Below, piece after piece: positions 9,599-17,698 of a stretch of 64,000 bases of DNA (position 1 is the stretch's first letter; the number at the start of each line of letters is the position of its first letter). Origin of the DNA: Streptomyces sp. MMBL 11-1 (lineage in GTDB: Bacteria > Actinomycetota > Actinomycetes > Streptomycetales > Streptomycetaceae); assembly GCF_028622875.1 (NCBI RefSeq), contig NZ_CP117709.1, forward strand, positions 5,645,001-5,709,000, read 5' to 3'. The notes beneath the pieces were generated by a model. It did no database searches. It was not told the DNA's origin and saw only the letters and a program-made list of their open reading frames with translations. The position numbers and the translations under genes were made by a program.

Positions 9599-9630
9599 CT
9601 ATACACAGTGCGTATACATGGTGTGTATAG
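9599..9630. promoter_or_regulatory. 32-bp dyad with TATACACA arms, candidate operator
   Basis: Perfect 9-base arms CTATACACA and TGTGTATAG enclose 14 bases that contain the palindrome GTATAC. TA richness is striking against the surrounding GC. It sits in the divergent region between the deacetylase and the MarR gene, and the minus strand offers a TATAGT -10-like hexamer there. Confidence 0.6.
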
Positions 9631-9864
9631 CGGTGGGTCCGAGGGTGCCGCGGGCCCGGGGGTCAGGCCCCGAGGGGGGCGAGGGTCCTCCGCCGGCCGG
9701 CCGCGGTGCGGGTCACGGCGTGCCGACGGCACCCGCCCGGCAGGGCCTGCGGAGGGGCGGGCTGCCGCCCTGGGCCCATTCCTGCGAAATACTGGCTGAA
9801 CTGCGGCGTCGACCGGTCGCGGAAGAAACTTTCATCGGCAGGAAACCGTACGAGGGGTACTGAC

Positions 9865-10347
9865 GTGCGCGGGATCGACAGCGAGCCGGAGCCGGGCGCG
9901 ACGGACGGAAGTGGCGTGGACCACGCATTTCTGGCGCTGGAGCGTGAGTTGGCCGTGTTCCTGCGGCGGGCGCGCGCCACCTCGGGCGACATGGCCCGGG
10001 AGGTCCACCCCGAACTGGAGCCCGCCGCCTACGGCCTGCTCGTCCGCCTGGAGGCGGCGGGCCGGCAGCGGGCCACCGAACTGGCCGCCTACTTCGGCGT
10101 CGGCAAGGCCACCATGAGCCGCCAGCTGCACTCGCTGGAGAACCTCGGGCTGGTGGCCCGCGAACCCGACCCGGCCGACGGGCGGGCCTGGCTCGTCCGC
10201 CTCACCGGTGACGGCCTGGCCCGCTTCCGCAGCGTCCGGGACGCCCGCCGGGGGCGCTATGTGCGCAAACTGGCCGACTGGGACCGGGCCGAGGTCGCAG
10301 AACTGGCCAGGCTCCTGCACCAGCTGAACGCCCGCGCCGAGAGCTGA
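9865..10347 (+). CDS. MarR-family transcriptional regulator
   Basis: This 160-residue winged-helix protein should act as a dimeric repressor or activator responding to small molecules. The helix-turn-helix region reads ATELAAYFGVGKATMSRQL and is followed by the wing EPDPADGRAWLVRLT; flanking helices for dimerisation are present. The GTG at 9865 follows CGAGGGG at 8-base spacing, which fixes the start and removes a long unsupported upstream extension. It is divergent from the deacetylase; the two inverted repeats between them are candidate binding sites, but nothing links them to this regulator specifically. Confidence 0.9.
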   Translation: MRGIDSEPEPGATDGSGVDHAFLALERELAVFLRRARATSGDMAREVHPELEPAAYGLLVRLEAAGRQRATELAAYFGVGKATMSRQLHSLENLGLVAREPDPADGRAWLVRLTGDGLARFRSVRDARRGRYVRKLADWDRAEVAELARLLHQLNARAES

Positions 10348-10387
10348 GCGCGGGGGCGGGGCGCCCGCCGGGGAGCCGCGCGGAGGC

Positions 10388-11182
10388 TCAGTCCAGCTCC
10401 ACCAGAAGCGCGGTGGCGTCGTCGTGCGTCTTGCCACGCCGCAGCCGTACGCGCCCGGCCGCCGCGTCGGCGCCCTCCAGCTCCCGCACCCGGTCGATCA
10501 GGCCCTGCGGCCCCGCCTTCCGCAGCAGCCCCAGCGCATCCGTCCAGTCGCCCTCACCGAACACCTCCGTCCAGCGGGCCGCGCCGTCCGTGAGCGCGGC
10601 GAGGGCCCGGACGCCGGCCACCGGGGTGCTGCCCGTCACCGCGCGCGCCGCCACCGACGGATCGGCGGCGGCGGTGAAGAAACCGCCCTCCTTGTTGCGA
10701 ACCGTGGAATCGGCGATCTCGTCCGAGGCGAGCGAGCCGGGCGGCAGCAGGTCCAGCCGGTCGTCGAGGACCGCCCGGACCGTGCCGTCGAGGGACTCCA
10801 GCAGCAGGACCGAGTCGGAGAGCACCAGGTGGTCGATCGCGTGTTCGTCCCAGCGCGCCAGGACCACGGTCGCCTGAGGCGTACGTACGTGAGAAAGGTC
10901 ACAGGTGGATCGGTGCGTGTCGGCTGTACGGGAGATGGCCTCGGCCAGGACCTCGGTCAGGGTCAGGTCGGGGCGGGAACCGGACAGTTCCACCAGCGCG
11001 CCGCCCAGCCGTGCGGTGAACCACGGGACCGCATGCACACAACCGTCGTCCCCCCGCGGAGGGGTGACGCCATCGAGCAGGACCAGCACACCGCCCTGGC
11101 CGGACGCGGGAAGGGCCCCGGAGGCCCAGTCCTCGTTGGGGCGTTCGCGGCTGCCGGGCGCGGTGGCGAGTTCGATGCGCAT
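10388..11182 (-). CDS. PP2C-like protein phosphatase domain protein
   Basis: The 264-residue cytoplasmic protein resembles metal-dependent PP2C phosphatases. It has an N-terminal RPNEDW (compare RxxNED), VLLDGVTPP near residue 40 in place of the usual DGMGGH, a central ALTDGAARW, and a C-terminal THDDATALLVELD matching the family's final GxDD. The substitution in the metal-binding Gly-His stretch means catalytic activity is uncertain. The ATG at 11180-11182 gives a compact protein; the longer frame upstream runs through noncoding DNA. It converges on the MarR gene and is divergent from the conservon, and shows no obvious partner kinase next to it. Confidence 0.78.
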   Translation of the reverse strand: MRIELATAPGSRERPNEDWASGALPASGQGGVLVLLDGVTPPRGDDGCVHAVPWFTARLGGALVELSGSRPDLTLTEVLAEAISRTADTHRSTCDLSHVRTPQATVVLARWDEHAIDHLVLSDSVLLLESLDGTVRAVLDDRLDLLPPGSLASDEIADSTVRNKEGGFFTAAADPSVAARAVTGSTPVAGVRALAALTDGAARWTEVFGEGDWTDALGLLRKAGPQGLIDRVRELEGADAAAGRVRLRRGKTHDDATALLVELD

Positions 11183-11551
11183 GCAGCCAGTCTGCACGAG
11201 CCCTTCACTTCCTCCGCACGCGGCCGGGAATGGCCTGTACCAGCAGGTCAACGCGGGCGCACGGAACGGAAGGGGCGGCTCCGGACCGATGCGGGCGGGC
11301 ATCCTGCCAAAGGCGGGGCGGAAGTTCCACCCCATGGTCCACGCATGGTCAGGGGCGCACCGGGGGAGACTTGTTCGCCAACTCAAGAGTGATGTTCACT
11401 CCTTCGAGTGGCGGAGCGGTTGATGCGCGCCCCCCTCTCAAAAGCGCTGGAATGGTCAGAAGCCGTACCAGGAGCGGGGCGCCCTTCCATGTGACCGTGC
11501 GTCACCTCTGCTTCAAGGGTGGACGAGTCAAGATTGCGAGCACCGGTGCAG
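11183..11551. other. Divergent promoter region between the PP2C-like gene and the conservon
   Basis: The 369 bases contain no credible gene. The notable element is a run of alternating ACTC/GAGT half-sites at 11381-11410. Promoter hexamers are not clear. Confidence 0.5.
11381..11410. promoter_or_regulatory. Alternating GAGTG/CACTC half-sites (possible BldD-type site)
   Basis: Four half-sites alternate: ACTC-aa-GAGTG-N5-CACTC-N4-GAGTG. Within it AGTGA-TGT-TCACT (11388-11400) is a perfect 13-base dyad and resembles the early BldD half-site description (AGTGA and TCACC). The link to BldD is only a resemblance. Confidence 0.45.
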
Positions 11552-14500
11552 ATGAAGCGGCCGCGGAGCAAGGGCACGACGCGCGACGGTTCCGGGGCGA
11601 CGCCTCCGGCGCCCGGCACGGACAAGCGGACCGTGCGGGTGCGCAGCCGACTGGTCGCCGGTGTCGCGGTCGTCGGCGTCATCGTCATAGCGGCGGGCGC
11701 CCCCGCCGTGCTCGGGGCCTCCGCCGATCTGACCGAGTCCCAGCGGCTGGTCACGCTCGCGGAGCTGAACCGGCAGGCGGTCACCCTCGGGCACTCCCTC
11801 GCCGACGAGCGTGACGCCATCACCGCGTACATCGCCGACGGCAGGGACGAGAAAGCCGACGACGACGGCGCGAAGAACCGCACCGCCCGCACCACCCGCG
11901 TCGACCAGCAGATCGACGAGATCCACGAGGCGGCCCCGGCGGCCCTGCGCCGCGACCTCTCGACGGTTTCCTCGCTGCGCCGTGAGGCGCTGACCGGCAA
12001 GGGCTCGGCCCTGGAGGCGCACCAGGCGTACTCCGACGTCATCGCCAAGCTGCACGGCATCGCCGCCGAACTGGCGGGGAAGACCCCGCCGCGCGCCGCC
12101 GACGCCACCCGGGCCCCGCTCACCCTCGGCGGCGCGGCCGAGCAGGCCTCCGCCACCCGCGGGCTCCTCCTCGCCGCGCTCGCCGTACCGAGCCCCGAGG
12201 CCGAGACGGATCCCTTCACCGGGCTGCCGGTGGCGACCCAGGACGAGGGCGGCACCCGGGCCGACCGCGAACGCGACGAGCTGAGCGCCGCCGCCCAGCA
12301 GGCCCGCGTCCGGGAGCTGGCCGCGCTGGCCGACTTCGACCAGGCGGCGGACCCGGAGGCCCGCGACAAGCTCTCCGCCACCGTCACCGGATCCGAGGTC
12401 AACGACGCGGAGAAGTACCTCACCCGCCTCACCGACCGCCCCGAGCTGTCGGAGGCGGAGCGCAGGATCAGCCCCAAGAAGCTGGAGGCCGCGCTCTCCG
12501 CCCGCGTCGACCGGATGCGCAGCGTCGAGTCGGCCCTGACCACCGGCCAGGTCCAGCACCTGGAAGGCCTCCGCGACGACGACGTCACCGCCCTCGAACT
12601 GAGCATCGCCCTGCTCGGCGGCTGCTTCCTCCTCGCCGTGGGCGTCTCCACCGCCGTCGCCCGCACCCTCACCCAGCCGCTCGCCGTCCTGCGCATCGGC
12701 GCCGCGCGCCTCGCCGAGGACCCCGAGAGCGCCGAACCGGTCCGCTACACCGGCCGCAACGACGAATTCGCCCAGGTCGTACGGTCGATGAACGCGCTGC
12801 ACGGCAGGCTCACCACCCTGCACCAGGACCTCGGCGGACGCGTCGAGAGCCTGACCGGCGAACGGACCAAGCTGGTCGCGGGCCGCGAGACCCTCGTGGC
12901 CCAGCGCGCCGAACTCCAGACGCGGGCCGCCGAGCTGGCCACCCAGCTGGAGCAGCTGAAGAACACGGTCAACCACACCTTCGTCAACCTCTCCCTGCGC
13001 ACGCTCGGACTGGTCGAGCGGCAGCTCGGGGTCATCGAGGGCCTGGAGGAGCGCGAGCAGGACGCGGAACGCCTGGCCACCCTGTTCAAGCTGGACCACA
13101 TGGCCACGGTCATGCGCCGCCACAGCGAGAACATGCTCGTCCTCGCGGGCGCCGAGCACGGCCACGGCCACGCCGGGCCGATCCCGCTGGTCGACGTGGC
13201 GCGCGCGGCCGTGAGCGAGATCGAGCGGTACGAGCGGGTCACCATCCAGTCCCTGCCGCCGCACGCCCAGATCGCCGGGTTCGCCGCCGACGACCTCAGC
13301 CATCTCCTCGCCGAACTCCTGGAGAACGCGACATCCTTCTCGCCGCCCGACTCCCAGGTCGAGCTGTCCGGCTGGCTGTTGGAGAGCGGCGAGGTGATGC
13401 TCTCCGTGTCGGACGCGGGCATCGGCATGTCGACGGTCCGGATGGGCGAACTCAATGCCAGGCTGGCCGACCCGGCCTCGTTCGAGCCGGGGGAGCGGCA
13501 CATCGACATGACCGGGGCCGGACTCGGCCTCCAGGTCACGTCGTTGCTGGCCGCCCGGCACGGGGTGCGGGTCCAGCTCCGCGAGCAGAAGGGGAGTGGT
13601 GTGACGGCCGTCGTCGTCCTGCCGGACGCCCTGCTGCCCAACTCCCTGCCCGCCTCCTCGCCGCCCGCCGTACAGCTTCCCGGTGACGCGCCCACGCTCA
13701 ACCTCCCGGGCTCGGTGGCGGAGGCGAACTCCAACTCCCTGCCCAGCCGTTCACCGCTCCCGTCCTCGGGGCCCGAGCCCGGGACCACCACCGAAGCGGA
13801 GCCGGTGCCGGACCCGGCACCGACCTCGGAGCCCGGGGCGGCGGCGGGCCCGGAAGCGGGGAACGCCCCCGAGACGCCCGCCGAGCCCCTGCCCGCCGTC
13901 GACCCCTTGATCGTCGCCGCCGAGCGGACGATCCGCGAGAACGCGGCGGCCGAGAACGTGGCAGCCGAGGAGACGGCGGCCGAAAGCGCGGTGCCCGACG
14001 AGGGCCCGGACGCCACCGCCGTACCGCCGCGGGAGCAGGACACGCGGCAGCCGGGCGCGGCCCCCGAGGCCGAAAGCGGAAGCGGAACCGATAGCGGAAG
14101 CGGAACCGATGCCGGGGCCGGCACCGACGCCGGGCACGGGGCCGATTCCGGAGCCGAGTCGGATTCCGAGATCACCCTGCAGGTCCGGCTCCCGAAGCCT
14201 CCCCCGGCAGACCCGGTGGCCCCCGCGGCCCCCGACGCCCCGGCGGCAGTGGACTCCCCGGCCCTGCCGGGCACCGCCGGCCCGTACGCGATCGGCCCCG
14301 ACCGCCATGAGCGCCCGGCCGAGACCGGCCCGGGGGGCCAGGACCCGGACGGGCCCGCATTCCGCCCCGCGCCCCACGCCGAAGCGGCCTCCGCACCCGC
14401 CCCCGCCGACACCGTCCCGGGCCCCCGCCGGCCCGAGGCCGGACGGATCACCGACAAGGGGCTGCCCAAGCGCACCCCCAAGGTGGTCCGGCCCGACTCG

Positions 14501-14812
14501 ACCCCCGCCCCCGGGCGCACCGGCAGCCTCGACCGGGATGCCCTGCGCCGTCGGCTCGGCAGCTTCCACCAGGCGGCGAAGGAGGGCAGGCGCGACGTCG
14601 AGGCGGAGATCGCCGAGACCGGTGGCATCGCCGTCGCCGGCCCCGGGGGCGTACCCGCCGGGCGTACGGGGCACGAGAGCACCACCGCACACGCCACAGG
14701 GGCCGCACAGGACACACGGAACGCAAGGACCGCACGGACCGCCGGGACCGGCGGCCGGGCGGACGGCCGGAACGAAGAGACGGGGGACACAGTCGAGGAG
14801 GCACGCAGTTGA
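11552..14812 (+). CDS. cvnA: Conservon sensor-like histidine kinase (NIT domain, HATPase)
   Basis: This 1086-residue protein is the membrane sensor of a conservon, a system thought to act like a eukaryotic G-protein-coupled receptor complex. A first membrane helix (about 35-55) precedes a helical extracellular nitrate/nitrite-sensor-like domain, then a second helix (near 350), a HAMP segment and a coiled coil. The kinase core has NTVNHTFVNLSLRTLG, N box LLAELLENATSF, VSDAGIGMS and GAGLGLQVTS. The last ~390 residues are a disordered Pro/Ala/Glu tail with SGSGTD repeats. The ATG at 11552 gives MKRPRSKG; a GTG at 11519 would add 11 residues, and neither has a good ribosome binding site. The stop overlaps cvnB by four bases. 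Confidence 0.9.
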   Translation: MKRPRSKGTTRDGSGATPPAPGTDKRTVRVRSRLVAGVAVVGVIVIAAGAPAVLGASADLTESQRLVTLAELNRQAVTLGHSLADERDAITAYIADGRDEKADDDGAKNRTARTTRVDQQIDEIHEAAPAALRRDLSTVSSLRREALTGKGSALEAHQAYSDVIAKLHGIAAELAGKTPPRAADATRAPLTLGGAAEQASATRGLLLAALAVPSPEAETDPFTGLPVATQDEGGTRADRERDELSAAAQQARVRELAALADFDQAADPEARDKLSATVTGSEVNDAEKYLTRLTDRPELSEAERRISPKKLEAALSARVDRMRSVESALTTGQVQHLEGLRDDDVTALELSIALLGGCFLLAVGVSTAVARTLTQPLAVLRIGAARLAEDPESAEPVRYTGRNDEFAQVVRSMNALHGRLTTLHQDLGGRVESLTGERTKLVAGRETLVAQRAELQTRAAELATQLEQLKNTVNHTFVNLSLRTLGLVERQLGVIEGLEEREQDAERLATLFKLDHMATVMRRHSENMLVLAGAEHGHGHAGPIPLVDVARAAVSEIERYERVTIQSLPPHAQIAGFAADDLSHLLAELLENATSFSPPDSQVELSGWLLESGEVMLSVSDAGIGMSTVRMGELNARLADPASFEPGERHIDMTGAGLGLQVTSLLAARHGVRVQLREQKGSGVTAVVVLPDALLPNSLPASSPPAVQLPGDAPTLNLPGSVAEANSNSLPSRSPLPSSGPEPGTTTEAEPVPDPAPTSEPGAAAGPEAGNAPETPAEPLPAVDPLIVAAERTIRENAAAENVAAEETAAESAVPDEGPDATAVPPREQDTRQPGAAPEAESGSGTDSGSGTDAGAGTDAGHGADSGAESDSEITLQVRLPKPPPADPVAPAAPDAPAAVDSPALPGTAGPYAIGPDRHERPAETGPGGQDPDGPAFRPAPHAEAASAPAPADTVPGPRRPEAGRITDKGLPKRTPKVVRPDSTPAPGRTGSLDRDALRRRLGSFHQAAKEGRRDVEAEIAETGGIAVAGPGGVPAGRTGHESTTAHATGAAQDTRNARTARTAGTGGRADGRNEETGDTVEEARS

Positions 14813-15300
14813 CTGCGCCCAGCACATGCGGGCTGAGTACCGAAGCCCGGAACCTTCACTGGTTGCTGAGCAATCTCGTGGAGGAGGTGCCAGGGGTCCG
14901 CTCGGTCACCGTCGTCTCGTCCGACGGCCTGATGCTGCTCTCCTCCGACCCCGGCCATCTGACCGCGAAGGCGGCCGGACCGGCCGCCGGGAAGCCGGAC
15001 GGGCCGAGGGGTTCCAGCGCCGACCTGGCCACGATCGTCTCCGGCATCGGCTCGCTGACCGTCGGAGCCGCGAAGCTGATGGACGGCGGCGGCATCAAGC
15101 AGACGATGGTCGCCATGGACGAGGGCAGCGTCTTCGTCATGTCGATCAGCGACGGCTCCCTCCTCGGCGTCCACGCCACCCCGGACTGCGACATGAGCGT
15201 CGTCGCCTACCACATGGCCCTCTTCGTCGGCCGGGCCGGACACGTACTCACCCCCGAACTCCGCAGTGAGCTGCGCACATCGATGGAGAGCGCCCTGTGA
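14809..15300 (+). CDS. cvnB: Conservon roadblock/LC7-domain protein
   Basis: The 163-residue protein has the roadblock/LC7 fold (LSNLVEEVPGVRSVTVVSSDGL, then TIVSGIGSLTVGAAKLM) found in proteins that bind and regulate small GTPases. In conservons it links the sensor CvnA to the GTPase CvnD. The TTG start overlaps the cvnA stop as TTGA and is preceded by GAGGAG at 8 bases, so translation is coupled. The stop overlaps cvnC as GTGA. Confidence 0.92.
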   Translation: MTAPSTCGLSTEARNLHWLLSNLVEEVPGVRSVTVVSSDGLMLLSSDPGHLTAKAAGPAAGKPDGPRGSSADLATIVSGIGSLTVGAAKLMDGGGIKQTMVAMDEGSVFVMSISDGSLLGVHATPDCDMSVVAYHMALFVGRAGHVLTPELRSELRTSMESAL

Positions 15301-15713
15301 CCACCGCCGCCGCGGAACCCGCCCCCCGGCTCCCCGTCCGAGGGGCGGACAAACGCCCCGCCCGGGTCCGCCCGTACTCCCTCACCGGCGGTCGCACCCG
15401 CTTCGGGCACGTCCTGCTGGTCGAGACGTTCGTCGCGGCCCTCGATCCACCCGACGAGCGCCGGGAGCTCACAGGAGGCAACCTCGCCTCGCGCGTGATG
15501 CCGGAGCTCAGGGCCATCGTCGAACTCTGCCGCCGGATGCGTACGGTCGCGGAGGTCTCGGCCCTGTTGAAGATGCCGCTCGGAGTCGTCCGGGTGCTGC
15601 TCAGCGACCTGGCCGACCAGGGAAAGATCCGCGTGTACGGAACCGGTCACGGTGCCGGCCAGCCCGACCGCGCACTGCTCGAAAGGGTGCTCAATGGACT
15701 CCGCCGTCTCTGA
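15297..15713 (+). CDS. cvnC: Conservon DUF742 protein
   Basis: The 138-residue protein belongs to the DUF742 family that always accompanies conservons. The conserved N-terminal VRPYSLTGGRTR and the winged-helix-like ASLLKMPLGVVRVLLSDL stretch are present (the sequence reads SALLKMPLGVVRVLLSDLAD). Its biochemical role is unknown; interaction with CvnA and CvnB is reported for the family. The GTG start overlaps the cvnB stop by four bases, and its 3' end overlaps cvnD by 20 bases. Confidence 0.9.
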   Translation: MTTAAAEPAPRLPVRGADKRPARVRPYSLTGGRTRFGHVLLVETFVAALDPPDERRELTGGNLASRVMPELRAIVELCRRMRTVAEVSALLKMPLGVVRVLLSDLADQGKIRVYGTGHGAGQPDRALLERVLNGLRRL

Positions 15714-16344
15714 GGCGCCGCTCTTCGCCCCGCGCCAGCCGGGGCCCCGGGAGCAGGCCGAGGAGTCCCTCCAGGCCTGGCAGCTCGACCACACCCGCGC
15801 GCCCACCGCTACCAAGATCGTGGTGGCGGGCGGATTCGGCGTCGGCAAGACGACGTTCGTCGGCTCGGTCTCCGAGATCACGCCGTTGCAGACCGAAGCG
15901 CTGATGACCCAGGCCAGCGAGGAGACCGACGACCTCTCCGCGACACCGGAGAAGACCACGACCACCGTGGCCATGGACTTCGGCCGGCTCACGCTGGAGG
16001 ACGACCTCGTCCTGTACGTCTTCGGCACCCCGGGCCAGCAGCGCTTCTGGTTCATGTGGGACGACCTGGTGCGCGGGGCGATCGGCGCGGTCGTCCTCGC
16101 CGACACCCGGCGGCTGGAGGACTGCTTCCCCGCGCTCGACTACTTCGAGAGCTGCGGGCTGCCGTACATCGTGGCCGTCAACCACTTCGAGGGGACGCCC
16201 GGTTACGAGGCGGAGGACGTCAGGGAGGCCCTGACCGTACCCCCGCAGGTCCCGGTAGTGATCATGGACGCTCGTAACAGGATCACGGTCGTCGAGTCGC
16301 TGCTCGCCCTGGTGGGCCACGCTCTCGACGTCACCCCCGTCTGA
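15694..16344 (+). CDS. cvnD: Conservon small GTPase-like ATP/GTP-binding protein
   Basis: The 216-residue Ras-like GTPase is the presumed switch of the conservon. The P-loop is GGFGVGKTTFV (46-56), followed by a Thr-rich switch I (TPEKTTTTVAMDFG) and a G3 motif in the form GTPGQQRFW. The usual NKxD base-recognition motif is replaced by VAVNHFEG, which is typical of CvnD proteins. The ATG at 15694 has GAAAGGG upstream and lies inside the end of cvnC. It completes a four-gene operon cvnABCD. Confidence 0.92.
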   Translation: MDSAVSEAPLFAPRQPGPREQAEESLQAWQLDHTRAPTATKIVVAGGFGVGKTTFVGSVSEITPLQTEALMTQASEETDDLSATPEKTTTTVAMDFGRLTLEDDLVLYVFGTPGQQRFWFMWDDLVRGAIGAVVLADTRRLEDCFPALDYFESCGLPYIVAVNHFEGTPGYEAEDVREALTVPPQVPVVIMDARNRITVVESLLALVGHALDVTPV

Positions 16345-16391
16345 GGGCCGTCCCTCGGACCTCCTCGAAACAGAGACAACGGAGAGCCGCG

Positions 16392-17627
16392 ATGCGGAAG
16401 ATACTCATAGTCGGAGCCGGCCAGTCCGGGCTCCAGCTGGCCCTGGGACTGCAGTCCAGGGGCTACGAAGTCACCCTGATGTCCAACCGCACCGCCGACG
16501 AGATCCGCACCGGCCGGGTCATGTCGACGCAGTGCATGTTCCACACCGCGCTCCAGCACGAGCGGGACTACCAGCTGAACTTCTGGGAGTCCCAGGCCCC
16601 GAAGATCGAGGGACTCGGCGTCTCCGTCGCCGCCCCCGACTCCTCCCGCGCCATCGACTGGGTCGGCAAACTGGACGGCTTCGCCCAGTCCGTCGACCAG
16701 CGCGTGAAGATGGCCGGCTGGATGGAGACCTTCGCCCAGCGCGGCGGGCAGCTCGTCATCCACGGGGCCGCTGTCTCCGACCTGGACTACTTCTCCCGCA
16801 CCTACGACCTGGTGATGGTCTCGGCCGGCAAGGGTGAGCTGGTCTCCATGTTCGGCCGGGACGCGGCCCGTTCGCCGTTCGACGCCCCGCAGCGCGCGCT
16901 GGCCGTGGCGTACGTCCACGGCATGGGACCCCGCCCCGAGCACCCGGAGTTCGACGCGGTCCGCTGCAACCTGGTGCCGGGCGTCGGCGAGCTGTTCGTG
17001 ATGCCGACGCTCACCACCTCCGGCCGCGCCGACATCCTCTTCTGGGAGGGCATCCCCGGCGGCCCGCTCGATGCCTTCCAGGGCATCAAGGACCCCTCCG
17101 AGCACCTCGCGAAGACGCTGGAACTCATGGAGCGGTTCACGCCGTGGGAGTACGCCCGCGCCACCAAGGTCGAGCTGACCGACGCCAACGGCACCCTCGC
17201 CGGCCGCTACGCCCCCACGGTCCGCAAGCCGATCGGCCGGCTGCCCGGCGGCGGCCTGGTCCTCGGCGTCGCGGACGTCGTCGTCGCCAACGACCCGATC
17301 ACCGGCCAGGGCTCCAACTCCGCCTCCAAGTGCGCTAACGCGTACCTCGACGCGATCATCGAGCACGGCGGGAAGGAGTTCGACGCGGCGTGGATGCAGT
17401 CCACGTTCGACCGCTACTGGGAGACAGCGCAGCACGTCACGAAGTGGACCAACGCGATGCTCGGCGTCCCGCCGGAGCACGTGCTGAACCTGATCGGCGC
17501 GGCCGGTCAGCTCCAGCCCGTCGCGGACCGCTTCGCCAACGGGTTCAACAACCCGGCGGACTTCGAGAACTTCTTCTACGAGCCGGAGAAGACCAACGCG
17601 TACCTGGCCTCGGTCTCCGGAGCCTGA
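16392..17627 (+). CDS. Styrene/indole monooxygenase-like FAD-dependent oxygenase (StyA family)
   Basis: The 411-residue flavoprotein resembles the oxygenase component of two-component styrene/indole monooxygenases, which epoxidise aromatic alkenes with reduced FAD from a separate reductase. The N-terminal Rossmann motif is VGAGQSGLQLALGL, with the Arg of GRVMSTQCMFH; near residue 290 ADVVVANDPITGQGSN matches the second FAD-binding motif. No flavin reductase gene is adjacent. It lies 47 bases after cvnD with its own GGAGAG ribosome binding site, so co-transcription with the conservon is likely. The real substrate is unknown, and a housekeeping flavoprotein role is possible. Confidence 0.85.
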   Translation: MRKILIVGAGQSGLQLALGLQSRGYEVTLMSNRTADEIRTGRVMSTQCMFHTALQHERDYQLNFWESQAPKIEGLGVSVAAPDSSRAIDWVGKLDGFAQSVDQRVKMAGWMETFAQRGGQLVIHGAAVSDLDYFSRTYDLVMVSAGKGELVSMFGRDAARSPFDAPQRALAVAYVHGMGPRPEHPEFDAVRCNLVPGVGELFVMPTLTTSGRADILFWEGIPGGPLDAFQGIKDPSEHLAKTLELMERFTPWEYARATKVELTDANGTLAGRYAPTVRKPIGRLPGGGLVLGVADVVVANDPITGQGSNSASKCANAYLDAIIEHGGKEFDAAWMQSTFDRYWETAQHVTKWTNAMLGVPPEHVLNLIGAAGQLQPVADRFANGFNNPADFENFFYEPEKTNAYLASVSGA

Positions 17628-17645
17628 GCGGCCCGCCCACCGCTT

Positions 17646-17680
17646 CGGCGGCCGGACCCGCACCGTCGGTCCGGCCGCCG
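17646..17680. terminator. Bidirectional terminator after the flavoprotein gene
   Basis: A perfect 13-bp stem (CGGCGGCCGGACC and its complement) with a 9-base loop lies between the convergent flavoprotein and NlpC/P60 genes. Confidence 0.85.
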
Positions 17681-17698
17681 AGGTCTGTCCGTACCGGT

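Noticed and set aside
11528..13561. A 677-codon frame antisense to cvnA
   Set aside because: Composition and position are explained as a shadow of cvnA.
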